Source: Alteraurantiacibacter hainanensis (lineage in GTDB: Bacteria; Pseudomonadota; Alphaproteobacteria; Sphingomonadales; Sphingomonadaceae). Taken from it: a DNA stretch of 64,000 nt. The stretch is from NCBI RefSeq assembly GCF_036321025.1, contig NZ_JAZAPB010000001.1, forward strand, positions 620,001-684,000, read 5' to 3'. The notes under the pieces are model-generated. The model did no database searches and was not told where the DNA came from. It was given only the letters and a program-made list of their open reading frames with translations. Shown here one piece after another: positions 54,680 to 63,349 of the stretch. Position 1 is the stretch's first letter, and each line of letters starts with the position of its first letter. The translations under genes were made by a program, and so were the position numbers.

Positions 54680-54981
54680 TATTCGATCACCTTCGGAACA
54701 CCGAAAAAGCCGTGTTCGGCCACCGGCGCATTGGCCAGCACGTCCTCGCGCCGGCCGCCGCCCGTCTTGGGATCGGCGTCCACCACGTCATCGCGCAGGC
54801 GCAATTCCTGCGGGATCACCGCCGTCATCGGCTCCACCGTGCTGGTATCGACCTCGCCCAGCTGTTCTACCCAGGCGAGGATGTTGTTGAGTTCGGGCAC
54901 CATGTGGTCGAGCGCAGCCTCGTCCATGCTGATGCGCGCCAGAGAGGCGATCTTGGCGACTTCTTCTCGGGTTACTGACAT
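54679..54981 (-). CDS. gatC: Aspartyl/glutamyl-tRNA(Asn/Gln) amidotransferase subunit C
   Basis: Small wrapping subunit that holds GatA and GatB together. The 100 residues show VTREEVAKIASLARISMDE at the N-terminus and the conserved LGEVDTSTVEPM in the middle. ATG 54981 was chosen because the family starts at MSVTREEV; the longer frame upstream is the shadow of the DUF4153 gene. It is the first gene of the gat run. Confidence 0.94.
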   Translation of the reverse strand: MSVTREEVAKIASLARISMDEAALDHMVPELNNILAWVEQLGEVDTSTVEPMTAVIPQELRLRDDVVDADPKTGGGRREDVLANAPVAEHGFFGVPKVIE

Positions 54982-55039
54982 GGCCGCTGCGTTAGCCGCG
55001 CGGGGGGCACGCTTCAAGCGGTCAATCGCACGGGCGACC

Positions 55040-56710
55040 TCAGGGAAAGGGCTCTCCCACCGGCTGGCCATCGACGTAGATCTGCCGCCCCGTCCATTCG
55101 CGCACCTCGACGGTGTCGGGAGTGAAGGTCCCGTCCGGCGGCGGCGACGCCATGGGCTGCGGAGGATCGGGAACGCCATCGTCGCGGAACCGCACATGCT
55201 GGATCGGACCCGCGCTGACGAAGGCCACGTGGCGGCGGTCGCCATCCATCCCCAGATCTAGGGCGACACAGCTCGATTGGCAGACCCAGGGGTTCGCCCG
55301 CAGGTGGTCGCGCGTCCATTCGCGCAGGGCGGGATCCTCGAAATCGAAAGCCAGTTCCGCGGCCTGACTGCGGCGATCGGGAAAGACGGGGTAGCGCTCG
55401 TCCGCTGCCGCGGCCTTCGCCGCAAGTTCGCCAACTTGCCCCTCGCGCTCAGACAGCCGGGAAAGCGCGGTGCGCCCGGCATCGCCGAAATCCCAGCGCA
55501 GCGCGGCGAAGTCGAAATCCTCTGCAGAGACCTCGCCCGCGTCCAGCCGGGCGACTTGCTGGCGTGCCGAAATCCCGCCGAAATCGAGAATCGGCAGGGC
55601 CAGCAGCAATGCGACCACGCAGCTTGCCACGGCAAGGTGCAGGTTGGCGCGGCGCAGGTAATGGCTCCAGCCCTTCAGCCTCCCTCGCGCCAGCCCCACC
55701 CAGTAGGCGAGGCCGTAGGCAGTCGCGAGGGAAATGGCGACCAGCGCCCACAGCCGTTCGGGCGAGAGGCCATGCTGATCGATGCGGATGCCCATGCTGA
55801 TCGCGGCGAACACGGTGAGCGGGAAGATGGCGGCGGATAGCGCCAGCGCGGCGGCGATCATCGCGACATTGTCGCTGCGCGCCTCGTCATCGTCGCGCAC
55901 CACGGCGTTGGCCAGCACGAAACAGCCCAGCGCACAGGTCAGCAGCACCGGCGTGGCGCTGTCCGTGGCATCCCACAGGGCGGTTCCGCCCGATGCCAGC
56001 AGGATGGCGAGGAATATCAGGATCGCCGCGCCGAAAGGCACCGCCAGCAGGGCGAAGACCATCATCACCACGCGTTGCAGCGTGCCGATGATTCCCAGTT
56101 GGTTGCGCAGCACGCCCATCGCCGCGCCGAAGGTCGCGCCGCAGAACAGGCCCACGAACCCGTCGGTCTGGATGGCCTCTTCCACGACATTGATGCCGAT
56201 AAGGCCGAACAGCGCATCGAGCAGCCACAAAAGCAGCCAGGACAGCAGGGTGAAGGCCAGCGCCCCGCCCGCGCTGACGGCGTCGCTCCACACGTGGAAA
56301 TGCGTCTCGGCATAGGGCGTGGCCCAGCGGCGGCGGTGGAAATCGGCCTGGAACAGCGGCACGGCCAGCAGCGAGAAGAACACGCCGGCGGCAAAGGCGA
56401 ATTCCTCGCCCGCAAGGTTGTCCCCGGTGTCGACCGCAAGCCAGGCGATGCCGCCCATCACCAGGCCGAGCGCGACCGAGAACACGGCGGCCTCGATCCA
56501 ACGGTTCGGCCTCAGGGTGAAGCTGGCGGCGGCAGCGGCGAAGAAGATGGTGGCGGCCAGCGCGGCGGCCCAGGCCTCGTCGCCGTGATCGTCCAGCAGC
56601 AGCTGCACCGCCAGGCCGGCGATGGCGCCCAGCCCGGCCAGCAGCCACGGTCTCAGCGGCCAGTCCTGCAACGGCGCCGCCGTGTCCGCGGGATTGGCGC
56701 CGGCCGTCAT
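55040..56710 (-). CDS. DUF4153 polytopic membrane protein
   Basis: A 556-residue protein with about ten membrane helices in residues 25-390 and a soluble C-terminal part of about 160 residues (with YPVFPDRRSQAAELAFDFEDP and a Cys pair in WVCQSSCVAL). The helix pattern fits DUF4153, whose function is not known. It lies 4 nt downstream of the FKBP gene and 58 nt upstream of gatC, so it may share their transcript. Confidence 0.82.
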   Translation of the reverse strand: MTAGANPADTAAPLQDWPLRPWLLAGLGAIAGLAVQLLLDDHGDEAWAAALAATIFFAAAAASFTLRPNRWIEAAVFSVALGLVMGGIAWLAVDTGDNLAGEEFAFAAGVFFSLLAVPLFQADFHRRRWATPYAETHFHVWSDAVSAGGALAFTLLSWLLLWLLDALFGLIGINVVEEAIQTDGFVGLFCGATFGAAMGVLRNQLGIIGTLQRVVMMVFALLAVPFGAAILIFLAILLASGGTALWDATDSATPVLLTCALGCFVLANAVVRDDDEARSDNVAMIAAALALSAAIFPLTVFAAISMGIRIDQHGLSPERLWALVAISLATAYGLAYWVGLARGRLKGWSHYLRRANLHLAVASCVVALLLALPILDFGGISARQQVARLDAGEVSAEDFDFAALRWDFGDAGRTALSRLSEREGQVGELAAKAAAADERYPVFPDRRSQAAELAFDFEDPALREWTRDHLRANPWVCQSSCVALDLGMDGDRRHVAFVSAGPIQHVRFRDDGVPDPPQPMASPPPDGTFTPDTVEVREWTGRQIYVDGQPVGEPFP

Positions 56711-56714
56711 GATA

Positions 56715-57290
56715 TCAGGGCGCGGGAGGTGCCGCGCCTTCCTCCGGCGCGGAGCCCTGGGCTTCCATCTGCTGCTGCATCATCATCTGCTGGAAAGTTG
56801 AGACGCGCTGCTGGAAATCCTCGCGACTCATGACTTCGATCACCTCGATATCAAAATAGAGATCGCTGTTCGGCGGAATGGGGCCGCCTTCGGGCACGTC
56901 CTCGCCATAGGCCTGTTCGGACGGGATGAAGATCTCGTACTGCCCGCCTTCCTGCGTTTGCAGCAGGGCATCGCGGAAGCCGGGGATCATGTCGCTCAGC
57001 GGCAGGGGCGTGCCTTCGGGGAAAATGCCCTGGATCGGCAGCGGCATGGACTGCGACTGGTCGAAGACGGTGCCGTCTGCCAGCCTGCCGGTGTAGTTGA
57101 CGAAGACCACGCTTTCCGCAGTCGGGCTTACGCCCTCGCCCGCGCGCACGGTATCCACCGATACGCCCTTGGGCACGGCGGCCCAGGCGATGCCGGCAGC
57201 CAGCAGCACGGCGATGATCACGCCCAGCCAAAGCTTGGTGAGAGAACCCTTGGCAATCGGCTGCAACGGTACGCGGGTGACTTCGGCCAT
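56715..57290 (-). CDS. Membrane-anchored FKBP-type peptidyl-prolyl isomerase
   Basis: Periplasmic folding catalyst, 191 residues. One N-terminal membrane helix (about 19-38) is followed by an FKBP domain (about 60-155): VNYTGRLADGTVFDQS, MIPGFRDALLQTQEGGQYEIFIPSEQAYGED and NSDLYFDIEVIEV. The tail is Gln/Met-rich (MMMQQQMEAQG) and ends Pro/Ala. ATG 57290 gives a short cytoplasmic N-terminus. Confidence 0.93.
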   Translation of the reverse strand: MAEVTRVPLQPIAKGSLTKLWLGVIIAVLLAAGIAWAAVPKGVSVDTVRAGEGVSPTAESVVFVNYTGRLADGTVFDQSQSMPLPIQGIFPEGTPLPLSDMIPGFRDALLQTQEGGQYEIFIPSEQAYGEDVPEGGPIPPNSDLYFDIEVIEVMSREDFQQRVSTFQQMMMQQQMEAQGSAPEEGAAPPAP

Positions 57291-57327
57291 GGAAAATTTG
57301 ATCCCGTAAGAATTGGCGCGCCAAACG

Positions 57328-57360
57328 AAAAGGGCGCGGAAAAGACTTCCACGCCCCTTT
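57328..57360 (-). terminator. Rho-independent terminator after rpsU
   Basis: On the minus strand a 12-bp stem with one bulged G (57359-57347 with 57341-57330) is followed by TTCGTTT. It lies between rpsU and the FKBP gene, so rpsU is probably its own unit. Confidence 0.7.
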
Positions 57361-57411
57361 GGCTTAGCTGCGATATGCTTTCAAGCTTGCAAAGCCCGAA
57401 CGACCGGTGGC

Positions 57412-57618
57412 TTACCGGGCGCCGTCACGCTCCGCACGCTTGCGCTCCAGCTTGCGGGCGCGGCGTACGGCGGCGGCCTTTTCACGGGCGCGCTTTTCCG
57501 ACGGCTTTTCATAGTGGCGGCGCAGCTTCATCTCGCGATACACCCCCTCACGCTGCAGCTTCTTCTTGAGCGCACGGAGAGCCTGCTCGACATTGTTATC
57601 GCGAACGATGATCTGCAT
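57412..57618 (-). CDS. rpsU: 30S ribosomal protein S21
   Basis: Small-subunit protein needed for initiation on native mRNAs. The 68-residue sequence starts MQIIVRDNNVEQALRALKKKLQREG in character and has a basic tail (RRARKLERKRAERDG). ATG 57618 was chosen for this N-terminus; the seven residues before it in the open frame are not conserved. The 205 bp upstream (57619-57823) up to crcB hold both promoters, and I see no other feature there. Confidence 0.96.
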   Translation of the reverse strand: MQIIVRDNNVEQALRALKKKLQREGVYREMKLRRHYEKPSEKRAREKAAAVRRARKLERKRAERDGAR

Positions 57619-57823
57619 AAACCTAAGCCAACCTTTCAATCAAAACGGCGAGAGCCCGCTGGCAAATGGCGCGGGATTGCACCTTGTAAGCAAAACGAAA
57701 ATTGCGTCGAATCCCAACGGGGATCGACTTCACCGGGCCGCAGATAGTCGAATCGCCATGAAAAAGCAAGGCAGAGCGGCCTTTTGGGTTCGCAAAGCCT
57801 TCCGGCATGTCTAGATACCGCCC

Positions 57824-58237
57824 ATGTCCAACGCAACACCGCAGCTCTATGCATCGCTTTCGGTCGCGCTGGGAGGAGGCATCGGTGCCCTTGCCCGCTA
57901 CCAGCTGGGCCGGTTCATGACCGGCTGGCTGGGCGCGCCCGCCGTCACCGCCTTTCCTTTCGCGACCCTTGCCGTCAACACCATCGGCAGCCTGCTGATG
58001 GGCCTGCTCGCCGGGTGGCTGGTGCGCAGCGCGCCGGAGAACGCGGACCAGCTGCGGCTGCTGCTGGGCGTCGGCCTGCTGGGCGGGTTCACCACCTTCA
58101 GCGCCTTCAGCCTGGAACTCGCCTACCTGGTCCAGCGCGGACAGCTGGGCCTTGCGGCGATCTATCTCATGCTGTCGATCGGCCTCGGCGTTTCCGGCTT
58201 CGTCTTCGGACTCACCGTCACGCGGCTGTTCACATGA
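57824..58237 (+). CDS. crcB: Fluoride exporter CrcB/Fluc
   Basis: Dual-topology channel that exports fluoride. The 137 residues have four membrane helices, GGGIGALARYQLGR at the N-terminus, NTIGSLLMG in helix 2 and the signature GLLGGFTTFSAFSLE in helix 3. Its TGA overlaps the ATG of the pseudouridine synthase gene (ATGA). No fluoride riboswitch was recognised upstream. Confidence 0.95.
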   Translation: MSNATPQLYASLSVALGGGIGALARYQLGRFMTGWLGAPAVTAFPFATLAVNTIGSLLMGLLAGWLVRSAPENADQLRLLLGVGLLGGFTTFSAFSLELAYLVQRGQLGLAAIYLMLSIGLGVSGFVFGLTVTRLFT

Positions 58238-59349
58238 GCCAGTCGTCCGATGAAGTGCGCCAGTTCACCGTCGCCGAGGATGACGACGGCGTAAGGCTGG
58301 ATCGCTGGTTCAAGCGCCACCTGCCGCAGGTGGGCTTCGGCACTGTCAGCCGCTGGGCGCGCACGGGCCAGCTGCGCGTCGACGGCAAGCGCGCGAAAGT
58401 GGACGACCGCCTCGCCACCGGGCAGGTGCTGCGCGTTCCTCCGGGCGGAGAGGACGACCGCCGCACCCAGCGCAAGCGGCGCGAACTTACCCCAGAAGAC
58501 GAATCGCTCGCCGAGGACATCCTGATCACCCGCACGAAAGCCGCGCTGGTGCTCAACAAGCCGCCGGGCCTTGCCACGCAGGGCGGCACCAAGACCACGC
58601 GGCATGTCGACGCCTTGCTGGACGCCTATGCCGGAGAGGACGAGCCGCGCCCGCGCCTGGTGCACCGGCTCGACAAGGATACGTCCGGCATATTGCTAGT
58701 CGCGCGCACGCCGGGCAGCGCCGCGTTCTTTTCCAAGCGGTTCTCGGGCCGCAGCGCCAAGAAGATCTACTGGGCGTTGGTCGTGGGCGTGCCCGATATC
58801 CACGAAGGCGAGATCGAGGCACCGCTGGCCAAGCAGCCGGGCACCGGCGGCGAGAAGATGCATGTCGACATGGAAAACGGGCAGCCCGCCAAGACGGTCT
58901 ACCGCGTGGTGGAGCGCGCGGGCAACGCCGCTGCGTGGGTGGAACTGCAGCCGCTGACGGGCCGCACGCACCAGCTTCGCGTGCACATGGCGGCCATGGG
59001 GCACCCCATCGTGGGCGACGGCAAGTACGGCGGGCAGGATGCGTTCCTGACCGGCAGCATCAGCCGCAAGATGCACCTTCACGCCCGCCGCCTGATCATC
59101 GAGGCGCCCGGCGGCGGCAAGCTGGACGTTTCGGCCGATCTGCCCGAACATTTCGCGCAGAGCATGGAGCAGCTGGGGTTCGACCCCAATCTCAGCGAGG
59201 CCGAACCGGTCGCCGCGCCGCCGCCGGAGCGGACCAGGGCGGAGAAGAAGCAGGCCGCGAAGGCGCACGCCAAGCAGTACCGCAAGGCCCGGCGCGGGGA
59301 GCGCAAGCGACGCGCGGAACCGGGCGGCAAGAAGCGGGGCAAGAAGTGA
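58234..59349 (+). CDS. RluA-family 23S rRNA pseudouridine synthase with basic C-terminal tail
   Basis: Modifies uridines in rRNA; RluC/RluD-like. The 371 residues hold an S4 domain (about 18-67) and the synthase domain with catalytic Asp147 in RLVHRLDKDTSG and the TGRTHQLRVHM motif. Residues about 330-371 form an unusually basic tail rich in Lys, Arg and Ala (EKKQAAKAHAKQYRKARRGE, then KKRGKK). Which uridines are modified cannot be read from sequence. Its TGA overlaps the HAD gene GTG (GTGA). Confidence 0.92.
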   Translation: MSQSSDEVRQFTVAEDDDGVRLDRWFKRHLPQVGFGTVSRWARTGQLRVDGKRAKVDDRLATGQVLRVPPGGEDDRRTQRKRRELTPEDESLAEDILITRTKAALVLNKPPGLATQGGTKTTRHVDALLDAYAGEDEPRPRLVHRLDKDTSGILLVARTPGSAAFFSKRFSGRSAKKIYWALVVGVPDIHEGEIEAPLAKQPGTGGEKMHVDMENGQPAKTVYRVVERAGNAAAWVELQPLTGRTHQLRVHMAAMGHPIVGDGKYGGQDAFLTGSISRKMHLHARRLIIEAPGGGKLDVSADLPEHFAQSMEQLGFDPNLSEAEPVAAPPPERTRAEKKQAAKAHAKQYRKARRGERKRRAEPGGKKRGKK

Positions 59350-60002
59350 GTGTGCGCCTCGCCGTCTTCGATTGCGATGGCACCCTGAGCGACGGGCAGG
59401 CGGGCGTCGTCAACGCGATGGACGCCGCCTTCGCCGCGATCGGGGCCCCGCCCCCGCCGCATGCGCAGGTCCGCCGGATCGTGGGGCTCAGCCTGCCGCA
59501 GGCCATTCGCAACCTTGCGCCCGACCTTTCCGATGAGAGCCAGCTCGCCGTGGTGCAGGCCTACAAGGACGCGTTCCGCCGCTCCCGGGAGGACGGCAGC
59601 TTGCGAGAACCGCTGTTCGAGGGGATGGCGGACCTGCTCCACCGCCTGCACGGAACCGGCTGGATGCTGGGCGTTGCCACCGGCAAGTCCGACCGGGGCC
59701 TGGCGTCGACGCTTGCCACGCACGGCCTGACGCCGCTGTTCGCGACGCTGCACACGGCCGACCGCCACCCGTCGAAGCCGCACCCGGCCATGCTGGAAGC
59801 CGCGATGGTCGACACGCTGGCCGCGCCCGAAGGGACTTGCATGGTCGGCGACACGGTGTTCGACATGCAGATGGCGGCAGCCGCCGGGGTGCGCGCCATC
59901 GGGGTTTCGTGGGGCTATCACGAGCCCGGCGAATTGCTGGATGCGGGCGCGCAGGCCGTTGCCAATGACATGGCGGAGCTGGAGAAGCTGATCGATGGAT
60001 GA
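59346..60002 (+). CDS. HAD-family hydrolase (phosphoglycolate-phosphatase-like)
   Basis: A 218-residue phosphatase. Motif I is FDCDGTLSDG (nucleophile Asp9, acid Asp11), motif II lies in LGVATGKSDRGL, and motifs III/IV are KPHPAMLEAAM and MVGDTVFDMQMA. The small alpha-helical cap fits the Gph/PGP-like class. GTG at 59346 overlaps the rluA stop. Substrate not determined. It overlaps the next small gene by 8 nt. Confidence 0.9.
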   Translation: MSVRLAVFDCDGTLSDGQAGVVNAMDAAFAAIGAPPPPHAQVRRIVGLSLPQAIRNLAPDLSDESQLAVVQAYKDAFRRSREDGSLREPLFEGMADLLHRLHGTGWMLGVATGKSDRGLASTLATHGLTPLFATLHTADRHPSKPHPAMLEAAMVDTLAAPEGTCMVGDTVFDMQMAAAAGVRAIGVSWGYHEPGELLDAGAQAVANDMAELEKLIDG

Positions 60003-60222
60003 CCGGGGCCCGACCGAAGCGCAGTCGCGCCAGCGCTTCATGCTGATCAACTTCATGCGCATCGCCGGCGTGGTGATGATCCTGGCGGGAGTCGCGGTGT
60101 TCAACGACGCGCTGCCGCTGCCCGACTGGGCGGGCATCCTGCTGCTGGTGCTCGGCATGGTGGAAACCTTCGTCACGCCCACCCTTCTCGCCCGGATATG
60201 GAGTACGAACGAGAAGCGATGA
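59995..60222 (+). CDS. Small two-helix membrane protein
   Basis: A 75-residue protein with two predicted membrane helices (about 20-36, RIAGVVMILAGVAVFN, and 46-66, GILLLVLGMVETFVTPTLL) and polar ends. Family not recognised. It overlaps the HAD gene by 8 nt and the ATP12 gene by 4 nt (ATGA), so it is translated within this operon. Confidence 0.8.
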   Translation: MDDRGPTEAQSRQRFMLINFMRIAGVVMILAGVAVFNDALPLPDWAGILLLVLGMVETFVTPTLLARIWSTNEKR

Positions 60223-60914
60223 GGCGGTTCTGGAAAGAGGTTTCCGTCGCCCGCGGCGACGATGGCTGGCAGGTCCTGCTGGACGGGCGCCCGGTGAAGA
60301 CCCAGGGCGGCAATCCGCAGCGGCTACCCAGCGAGGAAAGCGCGCAGCTGGTGGCCGGGGAGTTCGCCGCGCAGGGCGAAACGGTCGATCCGAGGAGCTT
60401 CGTCCACCGCGACATCGCCGACTTCGCCATCGACGTGGTGCGAGAGGACCGCAAGGGGCATATCGCCAAGCTGGTCGCTTTCGCGGAAACCGACACGCTG
60501 TGCTACCGCGCCGATCCCGACGAGGCGCTCTACCGGCGGCAGCGCGACCTCTGGGAACCGCTGGTGAAAGCCTGCGAGGAACGCCACGGCATCTCGCTGG
60601 AGCGGGCCAGCGGAATCGTTCACCGCAAGCAGGCCGACGCCGCCATGACCGCCCTGCGCCAGCGCCTGGACCGCGAAGACGAGTTCACTCTCGCCGCCCT
60701 CGTGTCGCTGGCATCGCTGGCGGCTTCGCTGATCGTGGCGCTGGGGGTGCTGGAGGACGGATCGGATCCCGAGGCCCTGTTCGCGGCTGCCAACCTGGAA
60801 GAGGACTGGCAGGCCGACCTATGGGGTCATGACCACGAGGCGGCTCTGGCCCGTAAGGCGAAGCTGGAGGCGTTCATGCAGGCAGCCAGGTTCGCCGCCA
60901 GCGTGAAAGCCTAG
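60219..60914 (+). CDS. ATP12-family F1-ATPase assembly chaperone
   Basis: Chaperone for the F1 alpha subunit during ATP-synthase assembly, known from mitochondria and alphaproteobacteria. The 231 residues show RRFWKEVSV, VLLDGRPVKTQGGNPQRLPS and DTLCYRADPDEALYRRQRDLWEPL, all typical of the ATP12 family. ATG 60219 (ATGA overlap with the small membrane gene) gives the usual N-terminus; an ATG at 60198 is an alternative. It converges with the lipoprotein gene, sharing 4 nt. Confidence 0.92.
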   Translation: MRRFWKEVSVARGDDGWQVLLDGRPVKTQGGNPQRLPSEESAQLVAGEFAAQGETVDPRSFVHRDIADFAIDVVREDRKGHIAKLVAFAETDTLCYRADPDEALYRRQRDLWEPLVKACEERHGISLERASGIVHRKQADAAMTALRQRLDREDEFTLAALVSLASLAASLIVALGVLEDGSDPEALFAAANLEEDWQADLWGHDHEAALARKAKLEAFMQAARFAASVKA

Positions 60915-61501
60915 CCAACCCACTCGGCAACCTGGTCGGCCACCGTGTTGGCTGCATCGTTCAGCGCCGATCCCACCGCAGTCGCCTCGGCCGGGATGCC
61001 GGACCTGCGCTCCTCGAAACGACGGGTGCGCAAGGTGCCGTCAGGGCCGCGCAGCATCGCATCGTAACGCACCACGGCGCTGCCGCTGAGCGCATCGTAG
61101 CCCATCTCGACAAGCTGACCGGAAAGCTGGGTCTGCGCGACGTATTCCAGTTCGCCCGCGCCCACCACCATGCGGTTGCCCTTGGCGCGGATGGTCTCTG
61201 CCAGCACGTTGCGGAACAGCTGCGCCGGCTTTTCCACCCAGAACGCATCCTGCAGGTAGGCAAGCGAGCTGTCGCTGGTGACGACGGGCACGCGGTTGAC
61301 GTTGAGGCGCTGCGACACTGTCGGCACCTGCACGGCGAGTGCGGCCGATGCCTCTCCCTCGGAAGCGGCGCCGACGGGGATCGAGGCGCTGGGCGTCAGC
61401 GTCAGGAGTTGCTCGGGCGGTTCGGAGCCGAAGCTGATGCAACCCGACAGCGCGGCAAGCGAAAGGCTGGCGGCGAGGATCTTCATCTTGGTCATGGTCA
61501 T
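60911..61501 (-). CDS. Mla/Pqi-type ABC transport auxiliary lipoprotein
   Basis: A 196-residue lipoprotein of the PqiC-like ABC-transport auxiliary family. Lipobox LSGC places the modified cysteine at about residue 21. Features are VPTVSQRLNVNRVPVV, LAYLQDAFWVEKPAQLFRNVL and a C-terminal ADQVAEWV. It lies 11 nt downstream of the mlaD-like gene, so it is part of the lipid-transport operon. ATG 61501 is one of three closely spaced ATG codons; 61495 is also possible. Confidence 0.88.
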   Translation of the reverse strand: MTMTKMKILAASLSLAALSGCISFGSEPPEQLLTLTPSASIPVGAASEGEASAALAVQVPTVSQRLNVNRVPVVTSDSSLAYLQDAFWVEKPAQLFRNVLAETIRAKGNRMVVGAGELEYVAQTQLSGQLVEMGYDALSGSAVVRYDAMLRGPDGTLRTRRFEERRSGIPAEATAVGSALNDAANTVADQVAEWVG

Positions 61502-61512
61502 GCTTCCCGGCC

Positions 61513-62460
61513 TCAAGGCTCGTAATCCGGCAGTTCGCGTCCGCCCAGCAGCGAGCCGGCGCCTTCGGTTTCCAGCCGCTCGGTCATCCGGCGCAGGTTC
61601 TCGCTGGTCTGGCGCAGATCGCGCAAGGTCGCGGTGGCCGCCGGCAGGGTGTCCTCGTTCAGCTGGCGGGTCAGCGGCTCGACATTGGCCAGCGATCCTT
61701 CAAGCGAATTGGCAGCCTGGCGCGCAGAAGCCAACGTCTGCCGCAGGTCGGCAGCCAGCGCCGGGCCCTCGCCTTCCAGCAGCTGGTCGGTGGTTTCCAG
61801 CGTGTCCTCGAAGGCGGCCAGCGTCTCGGTCGATTGCGCCAGCGTGGCCTGAAGTTGCTGCAGCGTGGCCTGCACCTCGGGCGAACTGGCCGCCAATTCG
61901 GCGCTGATCGCGTCGGTATTGCGCAGGATGCCCGCAATGGAATTCTGGTTCTCGTCGTCGAGCACGCGGGTCAGGCGGTCGGTCAGCGTCGCCAGCCGCT
62001 CCAGCAGCAAGGGGGCGCTGGCCAGGATCTCGCCCACCGCGCCCTGTGCTGGCGGGATCACCGGCACGCCTTCGGGGCAATCGGTGGTGTCGCAGGTGAT
62101 CGGCGGCTGGTTGGAGCGTCCGCCCGCAAGGCTGATGTTGGAAACGCCGGTGAAGCTGGCCGAAATGCTGGCCGTGGTGCCGACCAGGATCGGCGTGTCG
62201 CTGTCCACCCGGATGCGCACCTTCACGAATTCCGGATCGCGCTCCCAGATGGAGATGTCCGACACCTGCCCGACCGGAACGCCCGAATAGGTGACGACCG
62301 ACCCCTCGGCCACGCCGCCCACGGACTGTTCGTAGAAGATGTCGTAAAGCTTGTTGTCGCGATCGCCCAGCCGCGCCAGCCAGACGAAGAATACCGCCGC
62401 CCCTGCCAGCAGCAGCAACGTGATTGCACCGACCCAGACATGGTTTGCCCGTGTTTCCAT
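61513..62460 (-). CDS. mlaD: MlaD-type MCE substrate-binding protein
   Basis: Periplasmic lipid-carrying subunit of an Mla-type ABC system, 315 residues. One N-terminal membrane helix (8-28) is followed by the MCE domain (about 36-115; GSVVTYSGVPVGQVSDISIWE). A long helical, Leu/Ala/Gln-rich region (about 140-300) is likely to form a coiled tube. CPEGVPV with two nearby cysteines lies in the linker. It is preceded by mlaF 10 nt upstream. Confidence 0.92.
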   Translation of the reverse strand: METRANHVWVGAITLLLLAGAAVFFVWLARLGDRDNKLYDIFYEQSVGGVAEGSVVTYSGVPVGQVSDISIWERDPEFVKVRIRVDSDTPILVGTTASISASFTGVSNISLAGGRSNQPPITCDTTDCPEGVPVIPPAQGAVGEILASAPLLLERLATLTDRLTRVLDDENQNSIAGILRNTDAISAELAASSPEVQATLQQLQATLAQSTETLAAFEDTLETTDQLLEGEGPALAADLRQTLASARQAANSLEGSLANVEPLTRQLNEDTLPAATATLRDLRQTSENLRRMTERLETEGAGSLLGGRELPDYEP

Positions 62461-62470
62461 CTGCCTAGCC

Positions 62471-63349
62471 CTATGCCTTCCCGTTGGCGTCGTTGTCCAA
62501 CGCTTTCCCGCGTTCGTAGGTTGCCGTGGCCGCCCGCGCGCGCGGCCCGTTGAAATATTCCTGGATCCACGGATGATCGTTTTCGAGCAGTTCCGGGATC
62601 GTGCCCACGGCGATCACCTTCTTGTCCGCCAGCACCGCCACGCGGTCGCAGATGGCGTATAGCGTATCGAGGTCGTGAGTGATCAGGAACACCGTCAGCC
62701 CCAGCGTATCGGTGAGCTCGCGCGTCAGTTCGTCGAACTTGGCCCCGCCGATGGGATCGAGGCCCGCCGTCGGCTCGTCGAGGAACAGCAGTTCCGGATC
62801 GAGCGCCAGCGCGCGGGCGAGGCCGGCACGCTTCTTCATGCCGCCCGACAGTTCCGAGGGGTACTTGCTCGCCGCCTCCTCGGGCAGGCCGGTCAGCACC
62901 ACCTTGTAGCGCGAGATCTCGTCGAGCAGGTCCTGCTTAAGCTCCGGATAGAACTGCTTGAGGGGCACCTGCACGTTCTCCGCCACCGTCAGGGTGGAAA
63001 ACAGCGCGCCGCCCTGGAACAGCACGCCCCAGCGGTTGCGCACGCCGATCTCCTCATCGGGATCGGCCTGGGTGATGTTGCGACCGAACACCTCGATCTC
63101 GCCTTCGCGCGGCGGCTGCAGGCCGATGATGGAGCGCATCAGCACGCTCTTGCCGGTGCCCGACCCGCCGACGACGCCCAGGATCTCCCCGCGCTTCACG
63201 TCGAGGTCGAGCTCTTCGTGCACGACGAAATCGCCGAAGGCGTTGGTCAGCCCGTGGATGCGGATCGGGTACTCGCCCGCGAAACGATCCTGCGGGTTGC
63301 CGAGGCCGCTTTCCTCCTCGTGGGTCTCGATGTCGGTCTGCTCGCTCAT
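62471..63349 (-). CDS. mlaF: ABC transporter ATP-binding protein, MlaF type
   Basis: ATPase of the Mla-type phospholipid transporter, 292 residues. Walker A is GGSGTGKS (61-68), the signature is LSGGMKKRAGLARAL, and Walker B is LLFLDEPTAGLDP. The first 25 residues are a polar extension. Its ATG overlaps the permease TGA by 4 nt. The MKKRAGLARAL form of the signature is typical of the MlaF/Mkl subgroup. Confidence 0.94.
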   Translation of the reverse strand: MSEQTDIETHEEESGLGNPQDRFAGEYPIRIHGLTNAFGDFVVHEELDLDVKRGEILGVVGGSGTGKSVLMRSIIGLQPPREGEIEVFGRNITQADPDEEIGVRNRWGVLFQGGALFSTLTVAENVQVPLKQFYPELKQDLLDEISRYKVVLTGLPEEAASKYPSELSGGMKKRAGLARALALDPELLFLDEPTAGLDPIGGAKFDELTRELTDTLGLTVFLITHDLDTLYAICDRVAVLADKKVIAVGTIPELLENDHPWIQEYFNGPRARAATATYERGKALDNDANGKA

